A stretch of 5,117 nt of DNA from QQUD01 sp039029915 (GCA_039029915.1 JBCCFD010000522.1:1-5117), one strand, 5' to 3'; shown: positions 1-4,852, counted from the stretch's first letter. Numbers and translations are program-made. The notes: a model not told the origin generated them from the sequence alone.

Positions 1-558
1 GCGAATGGGAGCGGAAAGTGGCTTGTTTGGGTAGGCATTGGGGCGTTAAGTGGTGTTTTGTTGGCGCCGGTGCTCACTGGATCGATCCCCATGATGCGTG
101 TTCTTGCCACGCCTACGGCTGAGACATTTCGTCTGGTTCTTATTCTCACGGCGGGAATGGGGGTGCTGTTTGTGCCCGGGCTGGTGGCGTACTGCGTTGT
201 TGGGGGGCGAGGCACGGCCGTTTTCACAACGGCGCTTGCTGGGCTACTGATGGGGATTTTAACGCCCTACTTTTGGGATTCTTTGCTGTCGATGACGCTG
301 ACGGGATTGATTGCAGAGGGCATCATCGCGCTCATCACGCGGTATCAGCCGGGAAACGGCCGTTTGCTGGCCACAATCGGGGCCATATTAGGCGTGTTAG
401 CAGCTGGTGGCTCTTTCTTAGGCCACGGCTCTCTAGGATTGACCGGCTGGCAATCAGTGGTGGTTGTGGGAACGGCCGTTGTTACCTCGACACTCTTTGC
501 TTTGCTAGCCTACGCCATTAGCCGTCCCATCCGCTCAAAGGTGAAGAATGATACATAG
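1..558 (+). CDS. ECF transporter S component, YkoE-like membrane protein (5' partial)
   Basis: The reading frame is open from the first base to the TAG at 556-558, giving 185 visible residues with the N-terminus cut off by the window edge. The protein is very hydrophobic, with about five or six likely membrane segments (roughly residues 8-25, 43-66, 72-95, 97-112, 122-141 and 151-172) and a short basic tail (RPIRSKVKND). The segment AYCVV-GGRGTA near residue 63 followed by an E (106) and a Y (115) matches in order and spacing the AYxVRRPxAA...E...Y pattern of the two complete membrane proteins downstream. On that basis I infer a third member of the YkoE-type S-component family, which binds a small vitamin-like ligand in the membrane and works with ECF ATPases and a T protein. 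The ligand is unknown. A TTG at 58 could be read as a start, but coding sequence clearly continues upstream of it. Two perfect AACGGCCGTT palindromes lie in this gene. Confidence 0.75.
   Translation, partial: ANGSGKWLVWVGIGALSGVLLAPVLTGSIPMMRVLATPTAETFRLVLILTAGMGVLFVPGLVAYCVVGGRGTAVFTTALAGLLMGILTPYFWDSLLSMTLTGLIAEGIIALITRYQPGNGRLLATIGAILGVLAAGGSFLGHGSLGLTGWQSVVVVGTAVVTSTLFALLAYAISRPIRSKVKNDT
355..364. repeat. AACGGCCGTT palindrome, copy 1
   Basis: Perfect 10-bp palindrome, extending to 12 bp (AAACGGCCGTTT, 354-365). It lies in the first membrane-protein gene and is read as Asn-Gly-Arg. It is one of five perfect copies in the window. Confidence 0.9.
471..480. repeat. AACGGCCGTT palindrome, copy 2
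   Basis: Perfect 10-bp palindrome in the first membrane-protein gene, read in a different frame from copy 1 (Gly-Thr-Ala-Val). Confidence 0.9.
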
Positions 559-563
559 AAAAC

Positions 564-597
564 GGTGAATGGTGAATGGAAGTAGCTAGAGCTAGAG
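564..597 (+). repeat. Short-period tandem repeats: 7-nt GGTGAAT and 6-nt GCTAGA
   Basis: Directly after the first gene there are two exact copies of GGTGAAT (564-577), then two copies of GCTAGA (585-596). The purine-rich GCTAGAG...GGGCGG motif returns in the gap after the methyltransferase gene (2221-2232), and a related GCGAGAG-rich stretch occurs after the second membrane protein (1291-1314). No function is evident. These look like local slippage products or remnants of a dispersed intergenic repeat. Confidence 0.6.
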
Positions 598-609
598 CGA
601 AAGGGCGGC

Positions 610-629
610 AGGCAACCGAAGGTTGCTTT
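610..629 (+). terminator. Possible weak hairpin terminator
   Basis: GCAACC (612-617) and GGTTGC (621-626) form a perfect 6-bp stem with a 3-nt GAA loop, extendable by one G-U and one A-U pair, followed by only three T residues. It lies about 50 bp after the stop of the first gene. It could be a weak intrinsic terminator or an RNA-processing or stability hairpin. The short T-run makes full termination doubtful, so the downstream genes may still be co-transcribed. Confidence 0.3.
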
Positions 630-641
630 CCAGCGTCGCAA

Positions 642-677
642 GCTGAACTGCTGACAAGCTGAACTGCTGACAAGCTA
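642..677 (+). repeat. 8-nt tandem repeat array A (GCTGAACT/GCTGACAA)
   Basis: Alternating exact units GCTGAACT and GCTGACAA (642-649, 650-657, 658-665, 666-673) are followed by a partial unit GCTA. The array ends 7 nt before the ribosome binding site of the next gene. The same 8-nt period, phase and orientation recur in three other gaps of this window. Confidence 0.9.
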
Positions 678-684
678 CTTACTC

Positions 685-690
685 AGGAGA
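685..690 (+). promoter_or_regulatory. Ribosome binding site for the second membrane protein
   Basis: AGGAGA lies 4 nt upstream of the ATG at 695, a good Shine-Dalgarno that fixes this start. Confidence 0.8.
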
Positions 691-694
691 GAAA

Positions 695-1282
695 ATGGAA
701 CAATCAACAACGTTTAGAGAAAAATTTAGCTTAAAATCGTGGAAAACACGCGATATTCTGGTGCTGGTCATGATCTCACTGGTGCTGGCCTTAATCACCT
801 TTGCGGGCGCGTGGGTGCGCACCTCGCTCGAGGCGGCTATTGGTGTTTTTGGAAACCGCATTGTGTCACCACTAATTATTGTCATTGTTTATACCGGTGC
901 TTATATCGTGCGCCGCCCTTTGGCCGCAATCATTTCCGCTTTGGTCATGGGTTTAGTGTCTAGCCCCTTTTTACCGGCTGGGTTAGCCACCATTTTTGGC
1001 TATCTAATTGGTGGGATTTTGGTGGAAATCAGCTTTGCTATTGGGGGATATCGCAACTACTCTCTGCCCTTTATGCTTGCCTGTGGCTTAGTTTACAATC
1101 TCATTGGGATTGGTTTGATTTGGGTGCCATTCCGGCTTGGGGCGCTGAGCCCTTTGGCTTTGGGTGGTGTTGTGATCATTACAGTAGTGACAGGCTTGAT
1201 AGGCGGCTGGCTCACAAAAGCGATTGGTGATGCCGTCATGCAAAGCGGCGTGATGACGCAAAATGCAGAGCTAACGAGCTGA
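695..1282 (+). CDS. ECF transporter S component, YkoE-like (paralogue 1)
   Basis: The product is a 195-residue, strongly hydrophobic protein with about six predicted membrane segments (near 20-38, 57-73, 76-90, 96-116, 124-143 and 154-176), the usual size of an ECF S component. A short polar N-terminus ends in WKTRD (16-20). AYIVRRPLAA (69-78) follows the second helix, then E111 and Y119-R120. This layout resembles the YkoE/ABC_cobalt family, membrane substrate-binding subunits of ECF importers; Bacillus YkoE is predicted to handle the thiamine pyrimidine HMP. The ligand of this protein cannot be read from the sequence. It aligns without a gap to the protein at 2332-2925 (shared W-x-TRD, AYxVRRPxAA, GLV, E111, Y119, AVxQxG). 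Family assignment is from memory of motifs; paralogy is directly visible. No T component or ATPase is adjacent. Confidence 0.8.
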   Translation: MEQSTTFREKFSLKSWKTRDILVLVMISLVLALITFAGAWVRTSLEAAIGVFGNRIVSPLIIVIVYTGAYIVRRPLAAIISALVMGLVSSPFLPAGLATIFGYLIGGILVEISFAIGGYRNYSLPFMLACGLVYNLIGIGLIWVPFRLGALSPLALGGVVIITVVTGLIGGWLTKAIGDAVMQSGVMTQNAELTS

Positions 1283-1334
1283 GTGAATAAAGCGAGAGCA
1301 TGGAGCGAGAGGGAGGCCATTATAAAGCGCTCTT

Positions 1335-1382
1335 GCTGACAAGTTGAGCTGCTGACCGGCTGACAAGCTGAAATGCTTACTC
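1335..1382 (+). repeat. 8-nt tandem repeat array B
   Basis: The units are GCTGACAA, GTTGAGCT, GCTGACCG, GCTGACAA, GCTGAAAT and a degenerate GCTTACTC, in strict 8-nt register. The array follows a purine-rich stretch (1291-1318) and fills most of the gap between the second membrane protein and the methyltransferase. CTTACTCA at its end (1376-1383) also follows array A (678-685), showing that the shared sequence extends past the repeat units. Confidence 0.85.
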
Positions 1383-1413
1383 ACGCAAACGCAAAAGGAT
1401 TGATAATTAACAG

Positions 1414-2217
1414 ATGACCGATTTAGCAAATTTGAAGGCGAGAATTTTTGAATCTTGGAATACGTCAGACTATGGCACATTTGGACAAGTGCTGGAAGTA
1501 GGGGTACGTGATTTTGTTAAGAGATTGACGCTTGATGATCAATCTCGGGTGTTGGATGTGGCCTGTGGAACGGGCAACTGCTCAATTCCACTGGCCCAGC
1601 GAGGCGCAAATGTTGTCGGTGTGGATATTGCGCCTTCACTATTAGAGGTTGCTCGGGTTCGGTCCGCTGAATTAGGGCTATCTATCCAGTTTGATGAAGG
1701 GGACGCCGAAGCGTTACCGTACGACAATAATCAGTTTGATTTAATCACCAGCAGTTTTGGCGTTATCTTTGCTCCGCGCCAGAAGCTGGCCGCGGAGGAG
1801 CTGGTGAGGGTTTGCCAGCCGCAGGGCACCATTGCGCTGATGGCCTGGACCGATAAGAGCATCATTGGGCAACTATTTGCGACTCAGGCCAAATACGTCC
1901 CTATGCCGCCTAATTTACCCAGCAATACGGAGTGGGGGAAACGGGATGTTGTTGATGGGTATTTTGGAGAGCAAGTGGATTGCCAATTTTATGATCGCAC
2001 CTTGCCGATGACGTTTGATATGGACGCTAAGGGAGTGGTTGATTTCTTTAAACGTCACAGTCGAGCAATGCAAAGTGCATTTAAGCGGCTGGATGAGGGT
2101 AAACAGGCGAGCCTGCAGGCTGAGCTGGAAGCACTTTGGAATGAGCATAATGTAGGAGAAAACGGCCGTATTGCTGTCAACGCGGCCTATTTGGAGATCG
2201 TTGGCACGAAGCGGTAG
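1414..2217 (+). CDS. Class I SAM-dependent methyltransferase
   Basis: The product is a 267-residue soluble protein with a Rossmann-like methyltransferase core. Visible motifs in order are the glycine-rich SAM loop VLDVACGTG (46-54), an acidic D71 after the second strand (VVGVD) expected to bind the SAM ribose, GDAEALPY (96-103) near the adenine pocket, and the FDLITSSFGVIFAP strand (108-121). RVCQPQGTIALMAW (132-145) is typical of the Methyltransf_11/25 (UbiE-like) group. The C-terminal third (WGKRDVVDGYF and onward) is a variable cap that would set the substrate, which I cannot identify. No transmembrane segment is seen. The ATG at 1414 has only a weak, distant AAAGGA (1394-1399), but the motif positions fit this start. 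It lies between two paralogous S-component genes, so a role in modifying or salvaging the imported compound is possible but is only inference. A 9/10 copy of the window's palindrome lies near the 3' end. Confidence 0.9.
   Translation: MTDLANLKARIFESWNTSDYGTFGQVLEVGVRDFVKRLTLDDQSRVLDVACGTGNCSIPLAQRGANVVGVDIAPSLLEVARVRSAELGLSIQFDEGDAEALPYDNNQFDLITSSFGVIFAPRQKLAAEELVRVCQPQGTIALMAWTDKSIIGQLFATQAKYVPMPPNLPSNTEWGKRDVVDGYFGEQVDCQFYDRTLPMTFDMDAKGVVDFFKRHSRAMQSAFKRLDEGKQASLQAELEALWNEHNVGENGRIAVNAAYLEIVGTKR
2161..2170. repeat. AACGGCCGTA, near-perfect palindrome copy
   Basis: Nine of ten bases match AACGGCCGTT and the central ACGGCCGT is intact. It lies 47 bp before the end of the methyltransferase gene and is read as Asn-Gly-Arg. 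Confidence 0.7.
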
Positions 2218-2250
2218 AGAGCTAGAGGGCGGTATAGGTTGAGGCGTCTT

Positions 2251-2292
2251 GCTGACAGGCTGAACTGCTGGCACGCTGACTAGCTGATATGC
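2251..2292 (+). repeat. 8-nt tandem repeat array C
   Basis: The units are GCTGACAG, GCTGAACT, GCTGGCAC, GCTGACTA and GCTGATAT in 8-nt register, then a decayed GC-start unit. As in array B, the array is entered through CTTGCTGACA (2248-2257). It is preceded by the purine-rich GCTAGAGGGCGG at 2221-2232. Confidence 0.85.
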
Positions 2293-2318
2293 GACCGATT
2301 CATAGGATCACATAATGA

Positions 2319-2324
2319 GAGGAG
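2319..2324 (+). promoter_or_regulatory. Ribosome binding site that decides the start of the third membrane protein
   Basis: GAGGAG is 7 nt from the ATG at 2332 but only 1 nt from the in-frame ATG at 2326. The downstream ATG is therefore the better start, although the two differ by just two residues. Confidence 0.7.
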
Positions 2325-2331
2325 AATGACG

Positions 2332-2925
2332 ATGACCGAAACAACGATAAAAAAAGGGTGGCTTGCTCAATGGTCCACGCGTGATTTGATGGTGACGGTG
2401 GTGATGGCATTGGCGGTTGCAATAGCCAGCATTCCGCTTCGTCTTGGGACATCAGCCTTAGGGCTGACGTTGGGACCCATTGTGAGCGTGCCGCTAAGTT
2501 CATACGTTATTTTGGGTGGTTTTTTTGTGGCGTACGTGGTGCGCCGACCCATGGCGGCCGCAATTTCGCAGCTAATCGTAGGCTTGGTGCTCAGTGTGAT
2601 GATGCCTGGCGGTCTGTTTCTGATCATTTTATACCTTATTCATGCTATCGCCATTGAGCTACCTTTTGTTGTGACGCGCTATAAGCGATATGACAATTGG
2701 ATTATGGCCATTGGAGGGGCAGTGGCAAGATTCTTGATCTTGGCGGCGGCTTGGACAGCGGCCCGTTTAGGAGACACCAATCTGTTGTATCAACTCGGCG
2801 TGGTGGCTGGGGCGTTGCTTGGGGGCGCTATTGCTGGCTTATTGGCCAAACTGCTGGCTGAGGCCGTTGCACAAACTGGGATATTATCGATTTCGGGAGA
2901 TGAGAGTGTCGAAACGGCCGTTTAA
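2332..2925 (+). CDS. ECF transporter S component, YkoE-like (paralogue 2)
   Basis: The product is 197 residues from the preferred ATG (199 from the ATG at 2326) with about six hydrophobic helices. Numbered from 2326, WSTRD is at 16-20, AYVVRRPMAA at 69-78, E111, Y119-K120 and AVAQTG at 180-185. Each falls at the same residue number as in the protein at 695-1282, so the two are gap-free paralogues with different pore and loop residues. The expected role is high-affinity capture of a small ligand in the membrane, handing over to a shared ECF energising module. The family is YkoE/ABC_cobalt by motif recall, and the ligand is unknown. The gene ends in a perfect palindrome that encodes the last residues (ETAV) and abuts the TAA. 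A strong hairpin 57 bp after the stop probably ends the transcript. Having several S components close together suggests the cell imports related compounds. Confidence 0.8.
   Translation: MTETTIKKGWLAQWSTRDLMVTVVMALAVAIASIPLRLGTSALGLTLGPIVSVPLSSYVILGGFFVAYVVRRPMAAAISQLIVGLVLSVMMPGGLFLIILYLIHAIAIELPFVVTRYKRYDNWIMAIGGAVARFLILAAAWTAARLGDTNLLYQLGVVAGALLGGAIAGLLAKLLAEAVAQTGILSISGDESVETAV
2913..2922. repeat. AACGGCCGTT palindrome, copy 3, at the stop codon
   Basis: Perfect palindrome, 12 bp with flanks (2912-2923). It runs into the TAA stop of the third membrane-protein gene and is read as Glu-Thr-Ala-Val-stop. Confidence 0.9.
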
Positions 2926-2981
2926 ATCTCATCCTGCTGGCTAAATTAGCATACTGCGTCATTGAATACAGACAATTAAAT

Positions 2982-3018
2982 AGCCATACGTCACTTTTGG
3001 ATGTAGCGTATGGCTTTT
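2982..3018 (+). terminator. Probable intrinsic terminator after the S-component cluster
   Basis: AGCCATACG (2982-2990) pairs perfectly with CGTATGGCT (3007-3015). The stem can be extended inward with one mismatch, leaving an 8-nt loop. The T-run 3015-3018 continues as a T-rich tract. It lies 57 bp after the stop of the third membrane-protein gene and separates it from the M20 gene. Confidence 0.6.
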
Positions 3019-3184
3019 CGTTACTTTCTGACAACTCTTCAAAAATCTGCAAAGCGAAATGTCGTGATGGTTTCACGCGAAGTCCCTCTGAATTTTGCCA
3101 AAAGAGATGATTTTTGGCACAGGTTGCAGCGATTTCTCCGCGCCGCTACGAGCTTTTTCACTCAAAATATCAGAATGACCCGCT

Positions 3185-3201
3185 TTGGTCGAAATGACCA
3201 A
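3185..3201. other. Small perfect hairpin TTGGTC-GAAAT-GACCAA
   Basis: A 6-bp stem with a 5-nt loop. A further GACC at 3177-3180 could compete for the same GGTC arm, giving two mutually exclusive pairings. There is no T-run, so it is not a terminator. It could be an RNA switch fragment, a protein site or chance. Confidence 0.3.
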
Positions 3202-3262
3202 CTGGGTGTGCCGTTATCCTATTGGCTCATTCTTAAATGTGGTGGTGCTGAATTTTTAGACG

Positions 3263-3268
3263 TATAAT
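3263..3268 (+). promoter_or_regulatory. Possible -10 element (TATAAT) for the M20 unit
   Basis: A perfect TATAAT in the AT-rich gap upstream of the M20 gene and downstream of the probable terminator. No good TTGACA-like box is found 16-18 bp upstream, so the call rests on the -10 match and the position. Confidence 0.25.
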
Positions 3269-3374
3269 TTTGGTACTTCTCTCGAAAATCAAAGATTTTA
3301 GTTTACATGTGAGGTGTTTAAGTAATTTTCAACAAATATTTTGAGTATAAAATTTGGCGATGAAAATTACTTTC

Positions 3375-3380
3375 AGGAGA
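3375..3380 (+). promoter_or_regulatory. Ribosome binding site for the short leader ORF
   Basis: AGGAGA lies 10 nt upstream of the ATG at 3391. It is the only good Shine-Dalgarno near the M20 gene, and it serves a different reading frame. Confidence 0.5.
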
Positions 3381-3390
3381 ACAAAAACTT

Positions 3391-3450
3391 ATGCGACCCT
3401 GTTTTATTTCAAGGTACTTTTTGTTCTCCACTTATGTCCATCATGATTGA
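3391..3450 (+). CDS. Putative 19-residue leader peptide overlapping the M20 start
   Basis: ATG at 3391, preceded by AGGAGA at 10 nt, opens a 19-codon frame ending at TGA 3448-3450. The product is MRPCFISRYFLFSTYVHHD, with no recognised domain. The frame overlaps both candidate ATG starts of the M20 gene (3434 and 3443) in another frame; the second gives the ATGATTGA arrangement typical of translationally coupled genes. Neither M20 ATG has its own Shine-Dalgarno, which makes coupling plausible. It could equally be chance, or the AGGAGA could help the M20 frame indirectly. The existence of the peptide is inference. Confidence 0.35.
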   Translation: MRPCFISRYFLFSTYVHHD

Positions 3451-4597
3451 TGAAGCGTATTTAACTCAGACTTTGGTTGATTTAGTTCAAATTGATTCGC
3501 GAAATCCATCGTTGACGCCGGGCGTACCGGGGGAGGCGGAGATCGGGGACTATATTGCTCAGGCGCTGCGTCAGCTGGGGCTAGATGTTGAAATTGAAGA
3601 GCTTGCCCCTAGTCGGGTCAATGTGATCGGGACGTTGAAGGGAGCTGGAAACGGCCGTTCGCTGATGCTCAACGGGCACATGGACACCGTCAATACGGAC
3701 GACATGATCCAACCATTTTCGGGCGAAATTCGGGATGGCAACTTATACGGCCGTGGCGCGCTTGATATGAAGGGTAGCCTAGCCGCGATGCTGGCCGTAA
3801 CCAAAGCGATTAAAGAAAGCGGCACCGCGCTCCAGGGGGATTTAATCTTAACCTTTGTGGCGGATGAAGAGCACGCTAGCATCGGGTCTGCGGCAATTGT
3901 TGAAAAGTATCGAGCTGATGCCGTCATCGTGACAGAGCCAACGGGGGTTCGCATTCGACGAGCCCACCTAGGGTTTATTTGGTTTGAGGTCAAAACAGTG
4001 GGTTTAGCAGCGCACGGCAGTCGCTATCAAAAGGGCATTGATGCCAATATGCGCATGGGGCGCTTTTTGGCAAAGCTTGATCAGCTTGAAAAAGAGCTGC
4101 GGAGCCGTACCCCCGACCCCCTTTGCGGGCCGCCCTCACTCCACGCCGCGAAGCTCCAAGGGGGGACAGAAAACAGCACCTACGCCAGTGAATGCACACT
4201 TCTGGTTGAGTGGCGCATGACGCCCGGTCAAACCGAAGCGGGCTGCCGAGCAGAGTTGCAGGCGATTATTGATGCGCTTGCCCAAGAAGATGACACTTTT
4301 CAAGCCACCATCACCACTCAACTGGCTCGCCCACCGTATGCTGTTCCTGCTGATATTGATATTATCCAAACGCTTGAAGGTGTTTTTGAAAAGCACGTTG
4401 GGCGCAAACCAGTGCACGTTGGCAGTCGCGGTTGGACCGATGCCGCCCTGTTTTATCAGGCGGGTATGGATGCGTTTTTGTTTGGGCCTAACGGCGGCGG
4501 TGCCCACGCCAAAGAAGAGTGGGTTGATTTACAGTCAGTTAAGCATGTAGCGGCCATTTTATTGGAAACGGCCGTTCGCTTTTGCGGCACGGCGTGA
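3434..4597 (+). CDS. M20 family zinc amidohydrolase/deacylase (ArgE/DapE/CPG2-like)
   Basis: A 387-residue cytoplasmic co-catalytic zinc hydrolase that should cleave an N-acyl or peptide amide bond. All family residues are present, numbered from ATG 3434: H82 and the catalytic helper D84 (NGHMDTV), bridging D111 (GRGALDMKG), general base E145 with ligand E146 (ADEEH), E168 (VTEPTG) and the C-terminal H358 (GGGAHAKEEWV). The lid/dimerisation domain starts with GFIWFEVKTVGLAAHGS, whose H194 matches the conserved histidine of that domain. The length is normal for the family. The frame stays open upstream to a TTG at 3341, but those 31 residues have no family character. ATG 3434 or 3443 fits best, although neither has a Shine-Dalgarno. 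Substrate candidates include N-acetylornithine, succinyl-diaminopimelate, other acyl-amino acids, or formylaminopyrimidine (YlmB type) given the nearby YkoE-like genes. The sequence does not decide. A probable terminator separates it from the upstream cluster. Confidence 0.92.
   Translation: MSIMIDEAYLTQTLVDLVQIDSRNPSLTPGVPGEAEIGDYIAQALRQLGLDVEIEELAPSRVNVIGTLKGAGNGRSLMLNGHMDTVNTDDMIQPFSGEIRDGNLYGRGALDMKGSLAAMLAVTKAIKESGTALQGDLILTFVADEEHASIGSAAIVEKYRADAVIVTEPTGVRIRRAHLGFIWFEVKTVGLAAHGSRYQKGIDANMRMGRFLAKLDQLEKELRSRTPDPLCGPPSLHAAKLQGGTENSTYASECTLLVEWRMTPGQTEAGCRAELQAIIDALAQEDDTFQATITTQLARPPYAVPADIDIIQTLEGVFEKHVGRKPVHVGSRGWTDAALFYQAGMDAFLFGPNGGGAHAKEEWVDLQSVKHVAAILLETAVRFCGTA
3650..3659. repeat. 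AACGGCCGTT palindrome, copy 4
   Basis: Perfect copy in the M20 gene, read as Asn-Gly-Arg and preceded by GG on the coding strand as in copies 1 and 5. A bare 8-bp core ACGGCCGT lies at 3747-3754. Confidence 0.9.
4567..4576. repeat. AACGGCCGTT palindrome, copy 5
   Basis: Perfect copy 21 bp before the end of the M20 gene, read as Glu-Thr-Ala-Val. It shares GGAAACGGCCGTTCGCT with copy 4 except at one base (CGCTG against CGCTT follows). Confidence 0.9.
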
Positions 4598-4616
4598 GTG
4601 TTACAACTAAGGTCGC

Positions 4617-4644
4617 TTGGTAATTGGTAATCAGTAATTAGCAT
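4617..4644 (+). repeat. 7-nt tandem repeat, TTGGTAA type
   Basis: Four heptamers in register: TTGGTAA, TTGGTAA, TCAGTAA, TTAGCAT. They follow the M20 stop by about 20 bp. A later ACCAA (4651-4655) could pair weakly with the first unit, but no terminator is formed. The rest of the 268-bp gap to the next gene holds array D and nothing else that I can support. Confidence 0.7.
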
Positions 4645-4787
4645 TCAATAACCAACCAATACACTAGCACACCAAAAGAGACGGCACGCGACAAGGCGGT
4701 TCCGACAAATGAATGTAAACAGAACGCGGCTGGCACGGATGACGCAGATCGCACCAACAGGTCGACTGCCCTCAGCACAATTTCTTA

Positions 4788-4846
4788 GCTGACAAGCTGA
4801 CGTGCTGACAGGCTGACTAGCTGATCAACTAACAAACTGACAAACT
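4788..4846 (+). repeat. 8-nt tandem repeat array D
   Basis: The longest array, with seven full units and a partial one in strict 8-nt register: GCTGACAA, GCTGACGT, GCTGACAG, GCTGACTA, GCTGATCA, ACTAACAA, ACTGACAA, ACT. The first base drifts from G to A in the last units. It ends 6 nt before the ribosome binding site of the last gene. Confidence 0.9.
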
Positions 4847-4852
4847 ATTTAC

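Larger units (their letters stand above)
2926..3433. other. 508-bp intergenic region without a convincing annotated gene
   Basis: This stretch is more AT-rich than the flanking genes and lacks the 8-nt repeat array found in the other gaps. It holds a likely terminator (2982-3018), a small GGTC hairpin (3185-3201), a TATAAT box (3263-3268) and the 5' part of a short SD-led ORF (from 3391). An 85-codon ORF at 3010-3267 starts inside the terminator stem, has no ribosome binding site and has an arginine-rich, unrecognisable product, so I do not call it a gene. The section around 3165-3230 may be a dispersed intergenic repeat, but I see no second copy here. Confidence 0.6.

Noticed and set aside
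642..677. CRISPR array
   Set aside because: The units are only 8 nt, directly adjacent with no spacers, and there are no cas genes.
559..694. TPP or cobalamin riboswitch upstream of the S-component genes
   Set aside because: I looked for the conserved CTGAGA and related boxes in the gaps and saw none in a suitable arrangement; the gaps are mainly repeats.
1915..2274. 119-codon ORF on the - strand
   Set aside because: Antisense shadow of the methyltransferase gene that runs into a repeat array.
2315..2329. Four-codon mini-ORF (MRGE) overlapping the start of the third membrane protein
   Set aside because: It is formed by the Shine-Dalgarno region itself and most likely arises by chance.
2554..2561. 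GCGGCCGC near the palindrome family
   Set aside because: It shares only CGGCCG with the AACGGCCGTT family, so I did not count it.
3010..3267. 85-codon ORF on the + strand in the long gap
   Set aside because: It starts inside the right arm of the probable terminator, has no ribosome binding site, and its arginine-rich product shows no domain or membrane pattern.
3341..3433. TTG start extending the M20 protein by 31 residues
   Set aside because: The added residues have no family character and no ribosome binding site precedes the TTG. M20 proteins normally begin shortly before the first helix, as from 3434.
3571..3993. 140-codon ORF on the - strand
   Set aside because: Antisense shadow of the M20 gene, whose + strand frame contains all catalytic motifs.
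4136..4507. 123-codon ORF on the - strand
   Set aside because: Antisense shadow of the M20 C-terminal half, with no domain signal.
4709..4792. 27-codon ORF between the M20 gene and the last gene
   Set aside because: No Shine-Dalgarno, no recognisable product, and it ends in the repeat array.
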